Assembly: GCF_031312535.1 (NCBI RefSeq)
Contig: NZ_CP133594.1
Location: forward strand, 2,337,934 to 2,401,933
Length of the DNA stretch: 64,000 nucleotides
DNA from: Methanolobus mangrovi
Lineage (GTDB): Archaea; Halobacteriota; Methanosarcinia; Methanosarcinales; Methanosarcinaceae
Direction: 5' to 3'
Shown here: in pieces, positions 53,755-61,372 of the stretch
Position numbering within the stretch: position 1 is the stretch's first letter
Layout: each line of letters opens with the position of its first letter
The notes under the pieces: model-generated
What the model was told of the DNA's origin: nothing
Database searches by the model: none
Seen by the model: the letters and a program-made list of their open reading frames with translations, nothing else
Made by a program: the position numbers and the translations under genes

Positions 53755-54165
53755 GTGAAATTAACAGGAGTGGGTAACATAGTACAAATAGAAGGTACAT
53801 GTAAGGAAGTTCTGGATAAAACAGAATGGGTTGCAATTGCAACCTGTGGGGAAAGTGGTCCACATTTGGTGGCTACATGGGGCGGATATATGAGAGCATT
53901 AAAAACTGAAGATAGTGGTATACTCATAATTCCTGCCGGGTATTATAATATAACCGAGGAGAACCTTAAAAAGAATCCTCAAGTGGAGTTACTGATAGCT
54001 TCACAGAAAGTCCAGGGGACCAATACTCTTGGTCAGGGATGTTGTATTTCCGGAAAAGGGGAAGTTCAAACTTCAGGAAAATATGCAGATCTGGCAAAAT
54101 CAAAATTCTCATGGGCAAGAGGGGCATTGGTTATAACAATAGAAAAAATCAATACGCAGCTATAA
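53755..54165 (+). CDS. Pyridoxamine 5'-phosphate oxidase-like FMN-binding protein
   Basis: A 136-residue split-barrel flavin protein of the PNPOx-like superfamily. EWVAIATCGESGPHLVATWG is the FMN phosphate region and QVELLIASQKVQGTNTLGQG the second strand pair. Several cysteines (C27 region, GCCIS) are unusual. The start is uncertain: GTG 53755 is used because KLTG-like N-termini are common in this family, but GGAG lies just downstream at 53766. It is divergent from a FilR1 regulator over 210 bases. Confidence 0.72.
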   Translation: MKLTGVGNIVQIEGTCKEVLDKTEWVAIATCGESGPHLVATWGGYMRALKTEDSGILIIPAGYYNITEENLKKNPQVELLIASQKVQGTNTLGQGCCISGKGEVQTSGKYADLAKSKFSWARGALVITIEKINTQL

Positions 54166-54236
54166 ATAATCTTTATGAGTGTGATGGCATACATTATTTG
54201 GTATGCATCCTGTAGAAATATTCATTTGAATAACAA

Positions 54237-54267
54237 ATATAACCTTGAGATATTATCAAGGTTATAT
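54237..54267 (+). terminator. 12-bp stem hairpin after the flavin-binding protein
   Basis: ATATAACCTTGA and TCAAGGTTATAT form a perfect 12-bp stem with a 7-base loop. A smaller stem GCATAC/GTATGC lies at 54187-54206. Together they follow the 54165 stop and probably end its transcript. Confidence 0.65.
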
Positions 54268-54348
54268 GCTATTTACTTAAAAATAACCGATTTAAGTAGG
54301 TTCCAGTATTTGTTCATTCAAATTTTGAATAAATCGATACTTGACGTT

Positions 54349-54498
54349 TTATGTTAAGCAGGACTGTGGTTCAATTTCCTGTTGCTGATCCGTAGACTCG
54401 GTTTGTTTACCGGTCGAATGGCAACAATGGCCTTTTAACATCTTGATCAACATCAAAATTCCAAAATTTATCAATATCCATTTCAGTATCTTGTTCAT
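54349..54498 (-). CDS. Overlooked 49-residue membrane peptide with HCCH motif
   Basis: A 49-residue frame starts at ATG 54498, after TAGGAGTGGGAGAA, a strong ribosome site. The N-terminus is one membrane helix (KWILINFGILMLIKML, residues 6-21), followed at once by GHCCHSTGK and a polar Gln/Glu/Ser-rich tail with a third cysteine (C47). The His-Cys-Cys-His cluster at the membrane face could bind a metal or heme. No family is recognised. It is 66 bases downstream of the next membrane protein on the same strand. Confidence 0.55.
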   Translation of the reverse strand: MNKILKWILINFGILMLIKMLKGHCCHSTGKQTESTDQQQEIEPQSCLT

Positions 54499-54563
54499 TT
54501 CTCCCACTCCTACATATAATTACTAATATCTTTGATTTACATTATGATAAACGTATCTGAAAT

Positions 54564-55016
54564 TTAGAATTCAGCTATTTTCAAGTTAGCTGACTCTGAG
54601 ATTGCACGCTCCAGTTCTTTTTGTTCATCAGTACCTATCCTGTATATTTTATTGTTTTTCATCTTGATCTCAACTGCATCAAAACCAGAAACATTGAGAA
54701 TCCACATTTTAGGCCACAGCCATAATCTTATTCCCCATCCATAATACCAATGATTCTTCACCGTTTTTGTTGAAATGATTTCATCAAGCAGGAACTTCTT
54801 CCTAAATATCCCATAACCAAATTTTATTCTAAAATAATTTTCGTCAATCGTTACGTTAAGTGTTGTAAAAGAAATGACTATTATCACAACTAGCAACATA
54901 GTGGCAAAAGCCATTGGCTCAAAACCTGTACTTAATAATATGAATGCAAATAATAAAATAAGTGCAAGGAGGATAAATCCCCTTAGACGTCCTTTTTGAG
55001 TGTGGTTATAGGTCAT
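54564..55016 (-). CDS. Small membrane protein, PH-like domain
   Basis: A 150-residue protein with two N-terminal membrane helices (FILLALILLFAFILL and MAFATMLLVVIIVISF) and a cytoplasmic beta-rich tail: LNVTIDENYFRIKFGYGIFR, GIRLWLWPKMWILNVSGFDA, and IKMKNNKIYRIGTDEQKELE. This layout resembles bacterial PH-like membrane proteins (DUF3093-type). No function is known. Confidence 0.65.
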   Translation of the reverse strand: MTYNHTQKGRLRGFILLALILLFAFILLSTGFEPMAFATMLLVVIIVISFTTLNVTIDENYFRIKFGYGIFRKKFLLDEIISTKTVKNHWYYGWGIRLWLWPKMWILNVSGFDAVEIKMKNNKIYRIGTDEQKELERAISESANLKIAEF

Positions 55017-55056
55017 ATTATTACGTTAGTCACTCAGGTTTAAAGCTTTGCTTCCT

Positions 55057-55320
55057 TCATCTCATTCTCTCCCTAACATGATCATTCAAGGTAAATAGCT
55101 TATCAGCTCCCGCATTTTTCTCCATATAATGCAACACATCTTTTGAGAATCTCATCTTATTCCGATCCGAATAAGAAATACTCAGTATTCTTTGCATTAT
55201 AACGTATGGATCCTGCCTTTCGACACTAAAAGCAGGCTTACTGAAATCAATATTCTTCCTCTTCCCAACAAGATACTGAACAAGCTCCCCTTTTTTCAAT
55301 GATAAGACATAGTTATACAT
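55057..55320 (-). pseudogene. Cas1 C-terminal fragment (copy 1, open frame)
   Basis: An 87-codon frame reads VLSLKKGELVQYLVGKRKNI, then SKPAFSVERQDPYVIMQRIL, SISYSDRNKMRFSKDVLHYM and KNAGADKLFTLNDHVRERM. This resembles the C-terminus of Cas1, where ISYSDWKKMGFSKGTLHYMK-like sequence is usual. A full Cas1 is above 300 residues and the catalytic residues lie upstream of this part, so the fragment cannot integrate spacers. It follows a FilR1 regulator by 52 bases. It is open but probably non-functional. Confidence 0.55.
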
Positions 55321-55372
55321 TGATCTAAATAAAGTTTATAACAGAAGGTCTAAATTCAAAGATCAATATTGA

Positions 55373-56158
55373 TTAAATGTCAGTTACTGGTTTTGAATCT
55401 TTTAGATAGCAGTTGTAAAAATCTATTCCCCATTCATTTACAGTTTTCCCTTTACATAGAAGATATTTGCTATCAAATTCCCCATTAGTTCTTAGTAAAG
55501 ATAACATGGCGTAGCATTCATTAAATGCAACAAATTGAAAATCCATTTTTTTAGAGTAAACAAAAGCATGAACTAAGTGATTTTGAATTATTTTTTCAAA
55601 ATCGTCGTGATACTCTTTAATCATTTTATCCAGTAAATCCTGGGAGCTGATAAAATATATATTAATATTATTGGTAATCAGGTCATTGGCTAACTGTATA
55701 AAATTTGGATGTAGAAACGTAGTAACAATATAGTGAGATTTAGCTTTCTTGGAAGCCTCAAAAAATTCGGTATTAATTTCATATAGTTCAGTGATCTTAG
55801 GCTTTATCAATTTACATTTCCTTAGTTCATCTATTCTCTCCAGAAGATGAGGTGGGATGAAATCCAAATAGTGACTTCCCCAGTAATCAATACTGCCATC
55901 AAGAAGTTCAATGATATCTAATAATGACGTCATTTCATCAATTATCAGTTTTCCAATAATTGTTAATCCATAAGTATCTTCATGGTCACAAATAAGGTGA
56001 TTATCTTTCAGAATCTTTACTTGAGGAAGCAATGCTTGTCTTGTTGTTTCTAGTGATTTGAGGAGAGTATCCATTTCCATGGGACCATCTTTCAATAATA
56101 ATAATACCTTTTTTCTTTTCTCAGAAGTAAATAATACATTAAGCAACGCTTTTGCCAT
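55373..56158 (-). CDS. FilR1/DUF1724 winged-helix regulator (paralogue B)
   Basis: A 261-residue paralogue of the regulator at 52.7-53.5 kb. Winged helix LLNVLFTSEKRKKVLLLLKD and SLETTRQALLPQVKILKDNH, then a FilR1 domain with ISSQDLLDKM, VYSKKMDFQFVAFNECYAML and NGEFDSKYLLCKGKTVNEWG. The two share the same motif order and an almost identical recognition helix (SLETTRQA), so they may compete for the same operators. It has Cas1-like debris on both sides. Confidence 0.85.
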   Translation of the reverse strand: MAKALLNVLFTSEKRKKVLLLLKDGPMEMDTLLKSLETTRQALLPQVKILKDNHLICDHEDTYGLTIIGKLIIDEMTSLLDIIELLDGSIDYWGSHYLDFIPPHLLERIDELRKCKLIKPKITELYEINTEFFEASKKAKSHYIVTTFLHPNFIQLANDLITNNINIYFISSQDLLDKMIKEYHDDFEKIIQNHLVHAFVYSKKMDFQFVAFNECYAMLSLLRTNGEFDSKYLLCKGKTVNEWGIDFYNCYLKDSKPVTDI

Positions 56159-56324
56159 TCAAGCCACGACCTATATGGAAATGTCACACAAATACTTTTA
56201 ACAATATAATGTTATATTTTTATAATCAACACAAACTGTACATTAATAATAGTTTATTCAGTTATAAAAATTACGAAATCACATCATTATATTAGTAAAT
56301 ATTAGAATTTTTTCACAAATAATC

Positions 56325-56443
56325 TATCCTCCCTCTATAATGAGTATCTAGGGGAAATAACTTATCAGCTTCCGCATTCTTTTTAATGCAGTGGGGGTGC
56401 CCTCAGAAACCCATTTTCATCTATTGTAAGATTAACTCAGTAT
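56325..56443 (-). pseudogene. Decayed Cas1 C-terminal tail (copy 2)
   Basis: Reading the minus strand with stops shown as asterisks gives ILS*SYNR* then KMGF*GHPHCIKKNAEADK and LFPLDTHYRG, with a frame slip between the parts. It aligns with copy 1 (ILSISYSDRNKM ... LHYMEKNAGADKLFTLNDHV). At least three in-frame stops show it is dead. It lies in the 359-base gap between paralogue B and the YkgJ-like gene, which holds no other gene. Confidence 0.5.
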
Positions 56444-56517
56444 ATCTTATCTATTGGAGAATTACATGGTAAGGTGGTTTAGAAATATTCATATAGAATT
56501 CCATTGACATTTTTATT

Positions 56518-57069
56518 ATGCATGGAAAAGGAAGGTTAAGTGATTTGCCTTTTTTTGAAACCGTTCAGGAAATACTTTCACACTATTCATGTCCATCCAG
56601 TTGTCCTGCAATTTGCTGTAAATTAGCAGACATCAATCTGGATGAAAAAGATCTGGATCTATTAATGCAGGCATCAAAATATCAGACTGATAAGATCGAA
56701 TCCTGTGATGAAGAAGGAGTAAGTCATTACAAAATAAGTATTCCTTGCCCCTATCTGGAGCTTGGTAGGTGCAGCGTATATGAATGGAGACCAACTCTAT
56801 GTCGGATGTTTCCGTTTAACATCTGCGATGTGCCAGATGTATTGCTTCTATTTCCATGTGATATGGGAGCAAGTATATTCAAAGACTATGTAGAATATTC
56901 AGACAATATACTAAAACAATCCATTCCTGCAAAAACGATTGATGCCTTCGAACAATCACACTGTTCTTTTGGCATCAGGCAGAACAAGTGCTTGTCCATT
57001 CCCATGTTAGTTCTTAAAATTAATAATCTATTACCATTTAAGGAATATCTCAAACTAAGATTAAAGTAG
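56518..57069 (+). CDS. YkgJ-family cysteine cluster protein
   Basis: A 183-residue protein of the YkgJ (CxxxCxxCC) family that likely binds zinc or an Fe-S cluster. CPSSCPAICCKLADINLDEK and IPCPYLELGRCSVYEWRPTL followed by CRMFP are the diagnostic clusters, with C-terminal HCSFG and NKCLS. Its role is unknown. It starts with no clear ribosome site, so the transcript may be leaderless; ATG is preceded by AT-rich TTTTATT. Confidence 0.85.
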   Translation: MHGKGRLSDLPFFETVQEILSHYSCPSSCPAICCKLADINLDEKDLDLLMQASKYQTDKIESCDEEGVSHYKISIPCPYLELGRCSVYEWRPTLCRMFPFNICDVPDVLLLFPCDMGASIFKDYVEYSDNILKQSIPAKTIDAFEQSHCSFGIRQNKCLSIPMLVLKINNLLPFKEYLKLRLK

Positions 57070-57116
57070 AATGAATTAATAGCCAATTTTTTTTAACATC
57101 CTCGTCCCCACGTCTC

Positions 57117-57231
57117 CTAACTTTCCCTGATGTGAGAGTTTAAGGTAAATGGCTTTTCAGCCTGTGTATTCTTTTTCATGCAATGTAGAATACACTTAGA
57201 GCATATCATTTTTTCATTCTGAATAATAAAT
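57117..57231 (-). pseudogene. Decayed Cas1 C-terminal tail (copy 3)
   Basis: The minus strand encodes IYYSE, a TGA where Trp is expected, KK, then after a one-base slip MICSKCILHCMKKNTQAEKP and FTLNSHIRES with a natural-looking stop. This matches the Cas1 tail ISYSDWKKMGFSKGTLHYMKK ... PFTLNxHVRERL better at the end than copies 1 and 2. It is a third independent remnant, between the YkgJ-like gene and the MFS gene. Confidence 0.5.
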
Positions 57232-57279
57232 TGGGCCATAATACAGTTTATCTTTATCTATTGACATTTCTTATTTAGG

Positions 57280-58512
57280 CTACCTATCATCTAAAGGTTC
57301 AGGGCAGACTGAATACGGCAATGATGTTTTTGTATTTTTGACATGCACATCACCTGTTTTTTCAAACATATTCTTCATTAGGTACGTTGTCAGAGCAATA
57401 AGCAAACCCAGAATGCCTGATATCATAAAGACCGTGTTAATGTCAAAATGCAACAGGATTATACCGAGGACTATGGGAGAAAGGCTCTGACCAGTATACT
57501 TCATGGTGTTGTGTATGGATAACACGCCACCTCTTGATTCAGAAGGGGATATATGAATTATCTGTGCGTCAATTGTGGTTTGGGCAAGTCCGTAACCTGC
57601 TCCGAACACCAGCATTAAGAGAAGAACCACGATAATTGAATTTGCAAACGAAATAGATAATATTGCAAGTCCAAGAATTGCAAAACCAGTGCTAATGACT
57701 TTCATCATCGAATACTTAGTGACAAGGCCCTTTACGCGTGATGCCATTAGAATGACGGCCATTCCCTGGAAAGCTAATGTCATTCCTGCTTGCTTTGCTG
57801 TATAACCAAACACAGCCTTAAGCATAAAGGGCATGTAGATGATCACTGAAAATAACAGGAAGAAAACAGCAAAGCTCAGGAATACTGTATATAGTATTCG
57901 CAGGTCCCTGAGTGCTGGAAGTACATTAAGTATACCTTTATGGCTATCGTTTTCTTTCTTTACGCTTGTTTCCGGAAGGAATAATATTACAAGGGCAGCG
58001 AATGGTAGTGCAAGTGCATAGAAAAGGAATGGGTAGTTCCATCCCAGAATTGCCAGTCCTCCACCTATAAGAGGGGCAGATACCGTACCAATGGCAATAG
58101 CCATACTAACCCTGCTCATTGCATGTAAACTATCATGGCCTTTGTACACATCACCAATGATGAGCATAGACAAAGACATCATTCCTGCGACACCTATTCC
58201 CTGTATGAACCTCATTACAAGAAGTGCTTGCAGATCAGCCACAAAATAACTGATAAGTCCCATCAGGCCATAGAGTATGAGGCACGGGACAAGTATGCTC
58301 TTACGTTTCACCCGGTCTATAAAATGTCCAATAGCCAATGTGAAAATGGCTGTTGAAATGGTATATACCGATATCATCAGCCCGATCTCATGGGATGTTG
58401 TATTCAGAGGTTTTACCATATCTGGCAACACCGGTGCTAAAATAGCACTACCTGCCATTGCAAAAAAAGCAGTAACACAAAGCATTAAAAGGTGAATTTT
58501 TTTAAATTGCAT
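57280..58512 (-). CDS. MFS drug/metabolite exporter (DHA type)
   Basis: A 410-residue, 12-helix major facilitator protein. Motif A between TM2 and TM3 is GHFIDRVKRKSILVPCLILY, TM4 has MRFIQGIGVAGMMSLSMLII and TM5 a glycine/proline stretch (GTVSAPLIGGGLAILGWNYP), typical of the DHA1/DHA2 efflux group. The MarR regulator gene precedes it by 8 bases, so it is probably inducible by the exported compound. Confidence 0.92.
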   Translation of the reverse strand: MQFKKIHLLMLCVTAFFAMAGSAILAPVLPDMVKPLNTTSHEIGLMISVYTISTAIFTLAIGHFIDRVKRKSILVPCLILYGLMGLISYFVADLQALLVMRFIQGIGVAGMMSLSMLIIGDVYKGHDSLHAMSRVSMAIAIGTVSAPLIGGGLAILGWNYPFLFYALALPFAALVILFLPETSVKKENDSHKGILNVLPALRDLRILYTVFLSFAVFFLLFSVIIYMPFMLKAVFGYTAKQAGMTLAFQGMAVILMASRVKGLVTKYSMMKVISTGFAILGLAILSISFANSIIVVLLLMLVFGAGYGLAQTTIDAQIIHISPSESRGGVLSIHNTMKYTGQSLSPIVLGIILLHFDINTVFMISGILGLLIALTTYLMKNMFEKTGDVHVKNTKTSLPYSVCPEPLDDR

Positions 58513-58520
58513 AATATTGC

Positions 58521-58958
58521 CTATTTATCCTGCATTCTTTCGGATACGTTTTTGAACATAGTTTCAAGTGAACTAATGATATCTTCTCTTTGAGTCCGAT
58601 CTAGATTCGAAAAAAGGATATTTTCCCACTCTGCGGCTATCTTTTTCATATCAGGTTCCAACTTTCTCCCTTTATCGGTAAGAAATATCCTGTATGACCG
58701 CCTGTCTTTCTCATCGATGGTTTTGAAAACATAACCTTCATGTACAAGTTTTTTTATAGCCCTCGTAGTTGTGGCTTTATCGATCTTCAGATAGTTTGAA
58801 AGACATTCCTGATTGACACCATCTTCGTGATACAATTGCACGAGAAAAGAGAACTGTCCACTTCCTATGCCGTATGGTTCCATTTTGTTATCAATGTAGA
58901 TCTGTCCATATCGGTGGAGGTATGAGATGAACTTTCCACTGAAATCATTATCATGCAT
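58521..58958 (-). CDS. MarR-family repressor
   Basis: A 145-residue winged-helix regulator. GIGSGQFSFLVQLYHEDGVN, CLSNYLKIDKATTTRAIKKL and EGYVFKTIDEKDRRSYRIFL (wing with the DxRxxxxxLT-type motif) are MarR hallmarks. It heads the operon with the MFS exporter. Two GTTGC-N4-GCAAC palindromes upstream are probable autoregulatory operators. Confidence 0.93.
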   Translation of the reverse strand: MHDNDFSGKFISYLHRYGQIYIDNKMEPYGIGSGQFSFLVQLYHEDGVNQECLSNYLKIDKATTTRAIKKLVHEGYVFKTIDEKDRRSYRIFLTDKGRKLEPDMKKIAAEWENILFSNLDRTQREDIISSLETMFKNVSERMQDK

Positions 58959-58998
58959 TTGTACACCTTTTTTGTTTCTCTATAGTGCCGGCCAATTA

Positions 58999-59012
58999 GT
59001 TGCAAACGCAAC
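58999..59012. promoter_or_regulatory. MarR operator candidate 1
   Basis: The palindrome GTTGCAAACGCAAC lies 41 bases upstream of the marR start. It has the same half-sites as the second palindrome 49 bases away (centre to centre), which suggests binding by one dimeric repressor. Confidence 0.55.
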
Positions 59013-59045
59013 GATTTGTGCACGTATACCCTTTCAACAGATATA

Positions 59046-59063
59046 TAGTTGCCGATGCAACTA
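59046..59063. promoter_or_regulatory. MarR operator candidate 2
   Basis: TAGTTGCCGATGCAACTA is an 18-bp palindrome (7-bp arms, 4-base centre) overlapping an ATATATAG TATA-like tract in the marR-amidase divergent region. It shares GTTGC-N4-GCAAC with candidate 1. Confidence 0.55.
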
Positions 59064-59165
59064 ATTTTAAGATTCTTACTCTAATTACCAAAAATAGTAC
59101 TAACTACAGGTTATCTTTATCATGTGAACTCTCTTTATACATCCTCTGAAAGGTGAGTGAAAACA

Positions 59166-59963
59166 GTGAAAGTTGCCTGCATCCAGATGAATGTCTCTGT
59201 TTGTTCAAAGAATGATAATCTTCAGCGTGCTCTTCAAATGTCAGAAGAAGCAGTTTCCAGAGAAGCTGAGTTGCTTGTTTTCCCTGAAGTATTCTCCACT
59301 GGCTTTTGTTATGATAGGATAGAAGAGGTTGCAGAAGATGTTCCCGGTCCGACAATTGAAGCTCTTTGTGATTTCTCAAAGGAACATGACTGCATCCTTG
59401 CAGGTTCAATGATAGAAAGAAGAGAAAAGGATTCAACGAACAAAAAAGGTCAGCTTTCTCAATGTAATCTGGGTTTTTGTATCGAATCAGGAAAACTGGT
59501 GGGTTCACACCGAAAGGTTCAGCTTTACGGGCCGGAAAAAGAATATTTTGCATCCGGTGCCAGCATAACTCCTATCAAACTGAAAAAGCACGATATTTCA
59601 GTCGGACTTATTATATGTAACGAACTTCGCTACCCGGAAGTTGCACGAAAACTGGCAGTTGAAGGTGCAGACATTTTTGTATCATCAGCCGAGATCCCGG
59701 ATTTTTACGCTCATCCCTGGCGTATTATGTCTATTTCCAGGGCTATTGAAAATCAACTTCCTCATGTAGCCTGCAACAGGGTTGGAAGAGGAAAGCGTAC
59801 AATTTATCCTGGTGGTTCTTTGATCACAGATGGTTGGGGTCGTATTTTGGAGGAAGCTGGGAAAGAGGAAACTGTTCTCATCGGGAAAATTGACCTTGAT
59901 AAAGCAAAGGACATCAAACAAAAGGGCTCTATTCTACAGGATCTAAGAAATGATCTTTACTGA
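59166..59963 (+). CDS. Carbon-nitrogen hydrolase (nitrilase superfamily)
   Basis: A 265-residue amidase. The Glu-Lys-Cys triad is in LLVFPEVFSTGFCY, HRKVQLYGPEKEYFASG and VGLIICNELRYPEVARKLA. The substrate is unknown; omega-amidases and N-carbamoylputrescine amidases are nearest by motif. GTG 59166 is chosen because AGGTGA at 59151-59156 is at ideal distance; GTG 59157 is too close. It is divergent from marR. Confidence 0.9.
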   Translation: MKVACIQMNVSVCSKNDNLQRALQMSEEAVSREAELLVFPEVFSTGFCYDRIEEVAEDVPGPTIEALCDFSKEHDCILAGSMIERREKDSTNKKGQLSQCNLGFCIESGKLVGSHRKVQLYGPEKEYFASGASITPIKLKKHDISVGLIICNELRYPEVARKLAVEGADIFVSSAEIPDFYAHPWRIMSISRAIENQLPHVACNRVGRGKRTIYPGGSLITDGWGRILEEAGKEETVLIGKIDLDKAKDIKQKGSILQDLRNDLY

Positions 59964-60071
59964 GTTGATGATGTATTTAATTCGCTTTGTTGATTGAAAT
60001 TTCTCTTTTTTCAAAAACACCCACAGGTTTATTTTACAAACATGACCTAATTACCTAAGGAGGAGAATCCT

Positions 60072-60203
60072 ATGGCAAGATATTGTAAGGTATGCGGAGC
60101 AAAAAGTGGAAGATGTAATCATCTGGTAATTAACTTTGGTGAAAGGGAAGAGGAAAGCGGAAAGAACAAGGATGATTCTCAAAACTCTGATACCCAAAAA
60201 TGA
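60072..60203 (+). CDS. Small 43-residue Cys-rich protein
   Basis: A frame of 43 residues starting MARYCKVCGAKSGRCNHLVI, after the strong ribosome site AAGGAGGAG (60057-60065). The C-x2-C and C-x2-H arrangement (YCKVCG, RCNHL) suggests one zinc site; the rest is charged and disordered. It is followed by a hairpin terminator. No family is recognised. Confidence 0.65.
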   Translation: MARYCKVCGAKSGRCNHLVINFGEREEESGKNKDDSQNSDTQK

Positions 60204-60220
60204 TTTTTAAGATCATTTTT
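60196..60220 (+). terminator. Hairpin terminator of the 43-residue protein gene
   Basis: AAAAATGAT and ATCATTTTT pair as a 9-bp stem around loop TTTTAAG, overlapping the stop codon and ending in a T run. Confidence 0.6.
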
Positions 60221-60249
60221 GATAAGCTCTTTTGTAAAACGTGATTCAA

Positions 60250-60765
60250 ATGATCCTTAAATTCAAATCTTCAAATCCTGATATTTCAGATTCTGCTTTT
60301 GTAGCTGACAATGCAACTGTAATAGGTGATGTTATTATCTCGGACGAGTCCAGTGTATGGTTCAGTGCGGTAATCCGTGGTGATGTAAGTTCCATCCATA
60401 TAGGAAAAAGGTCAAATGTTCAGGACAACGTTGTCATTCACACATCAGACAAGCATAATGTTGAGATAGGCGATGATGTAACGATTGGTCACTGCGCCGT
60501 GGTTCATGGCTGTAAGATTGCCAGCAACGTACTCATCGGGATGAACGCCACGGTGCTGGATGGTGCAGAGATAGGAGAGAACTGTATCATCGGTGCAAAT
60601 GCACTCGTGCCACCGGGGAAAAAGATACCAGCGGGAAGTCTTGTTGTTGGAGTGCCGGGGAAGGTACAGAGGCAACTCACAGATGATGACATCGTTCACA
60701 TAAAAGAAAATGCGGCAGTATACGTCCGATTGCTCAAAGAATACAAAAGTATGCAGGATGAATAA
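60250..60765 (+). CDS. Gamma-carbonic-anhydrase-type protein
   Basis: A 171-residue left-handed beta-helix protein with hexapeptide repeats. Metal-type histidines occur in VQDNVVIHTSDKHNVEIGDD and VTIGHCAVVHGCKI, the three positions binding Fe or Zn in Cam. The length and lack of the acidic loop and signal match the CamH/YrdA group. ATG 60250 is chosen; GTG 60241 lacks a ribosome site. Carbonic anhydrase activity is plausible but unproven for this group. Confidence 0.88.
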   Translation: MILKFKSSNPDISDSAFVADNATVIGDVIISDESSVWFSAVIRGDVSSIHIGKRSNVQDNVVIHTSDKHNVEIGDDVTIGHCAVVHGCKIASNVLIGMNATVLDGAEIGENCIIGANALVPPGKKIPAGSLVVGVPGKVQRQLTDDDIVHIKENAAVYVRLLKEYKSMQDE

Positions 60766-60794
60766 TTATATCCTGCTGAAAGGGTCTGTCAGAA

Positions 60795-61172
60795 TTAAAC
60801 GATGGCTAATACAAATACGATTACTCCGATTGCGAACAAAGCAGCGAATATCATAATCGTCTTTTTTCTCAGGTCTCTTTCCCTTAGGGTAAGAGATCTT
60901 AATTCATGCTCGTGTTTCTTTTCCATATTTGACCCGATAAAGGTACCGATAACCAGACCTACCATATATCCTGCAAAGATACTCTCAAGTACAATGGCAA
61001 TGGGTATCCCTATTGCAATGCCGATAGCAAGCCCCCGTCCCATATAATGGCCTCTGGGGTACTTACCGGTATTCTTGTACTCTTCTCTCTTTAGCTTGAA
61101 TGCGAAAAACGACATCACAAGTCCTGCAAGGAGCAGCACAAGGATAATGACCATAACAAAATTAAACGCCAT
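60795..61172 (-). CDS. Small membrane protein with glycine-rich centre
   Basis: A 125-residue protein with three hydrophobic segments: FVMVIILVLLLAGLVMSFFA at the N-terminus, GRGLAIGIAIGIPIAIVLES with a following GYMVGLVIGTFIGS, and IMIFAALFAIGVIVFVLAIV at the C-terminus. The alternation of Gly and hydrophobic residues resembles glycine-zipper proteins. No function is known. Confidence 0.75.
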   Translation of the reverse strand: MAFNFVMVIILVLLLAGLVMSFFAFKLKREEYKNTGKYPRGHYMGRGLAIGIAIGIPIAIVLESIFAGYMVGLVIGTFIGSNMEKKHEHELRSLTLRERDLRKKTIMIFAALFAIGVIVFVLAIV

Positions 61173-61372
61173 GTGTCTGTTTTTGTCTCCTTTTACTTAA
61201 TAGTTTACGGACCGGGGATTATATATTCATGATGGGACTGGCGGGATTTACAAATACTATTGATGCGTAATATAAAGTGGAGTAAATAATGTCCTGTCTT
61301 CTTCATTGGGTTGAAGATGCAGGAGAAGGCCTATAGTTGGGCTTACAGGCTTATCTTTAAGGGAGTGAAACA

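Noticed and set aside
54175-54357. 60-codon plus-strand frame after the PNPOx-like gene
   Set aside because: It runs through two hairpins and opposite the better supported minus-strand peptide; no ribosome site.
52470-57280. CRISPR array near the Cas1-like remnants
   Set aside because: No regularly spaced direct repeats were seen in any gap of this stretch.
61289-61336. 15-codon frame with GGAG-type site before the second four-CBS protein
   Set aside because: Too short and unsupported by any motif; could be a chance upstream frame.
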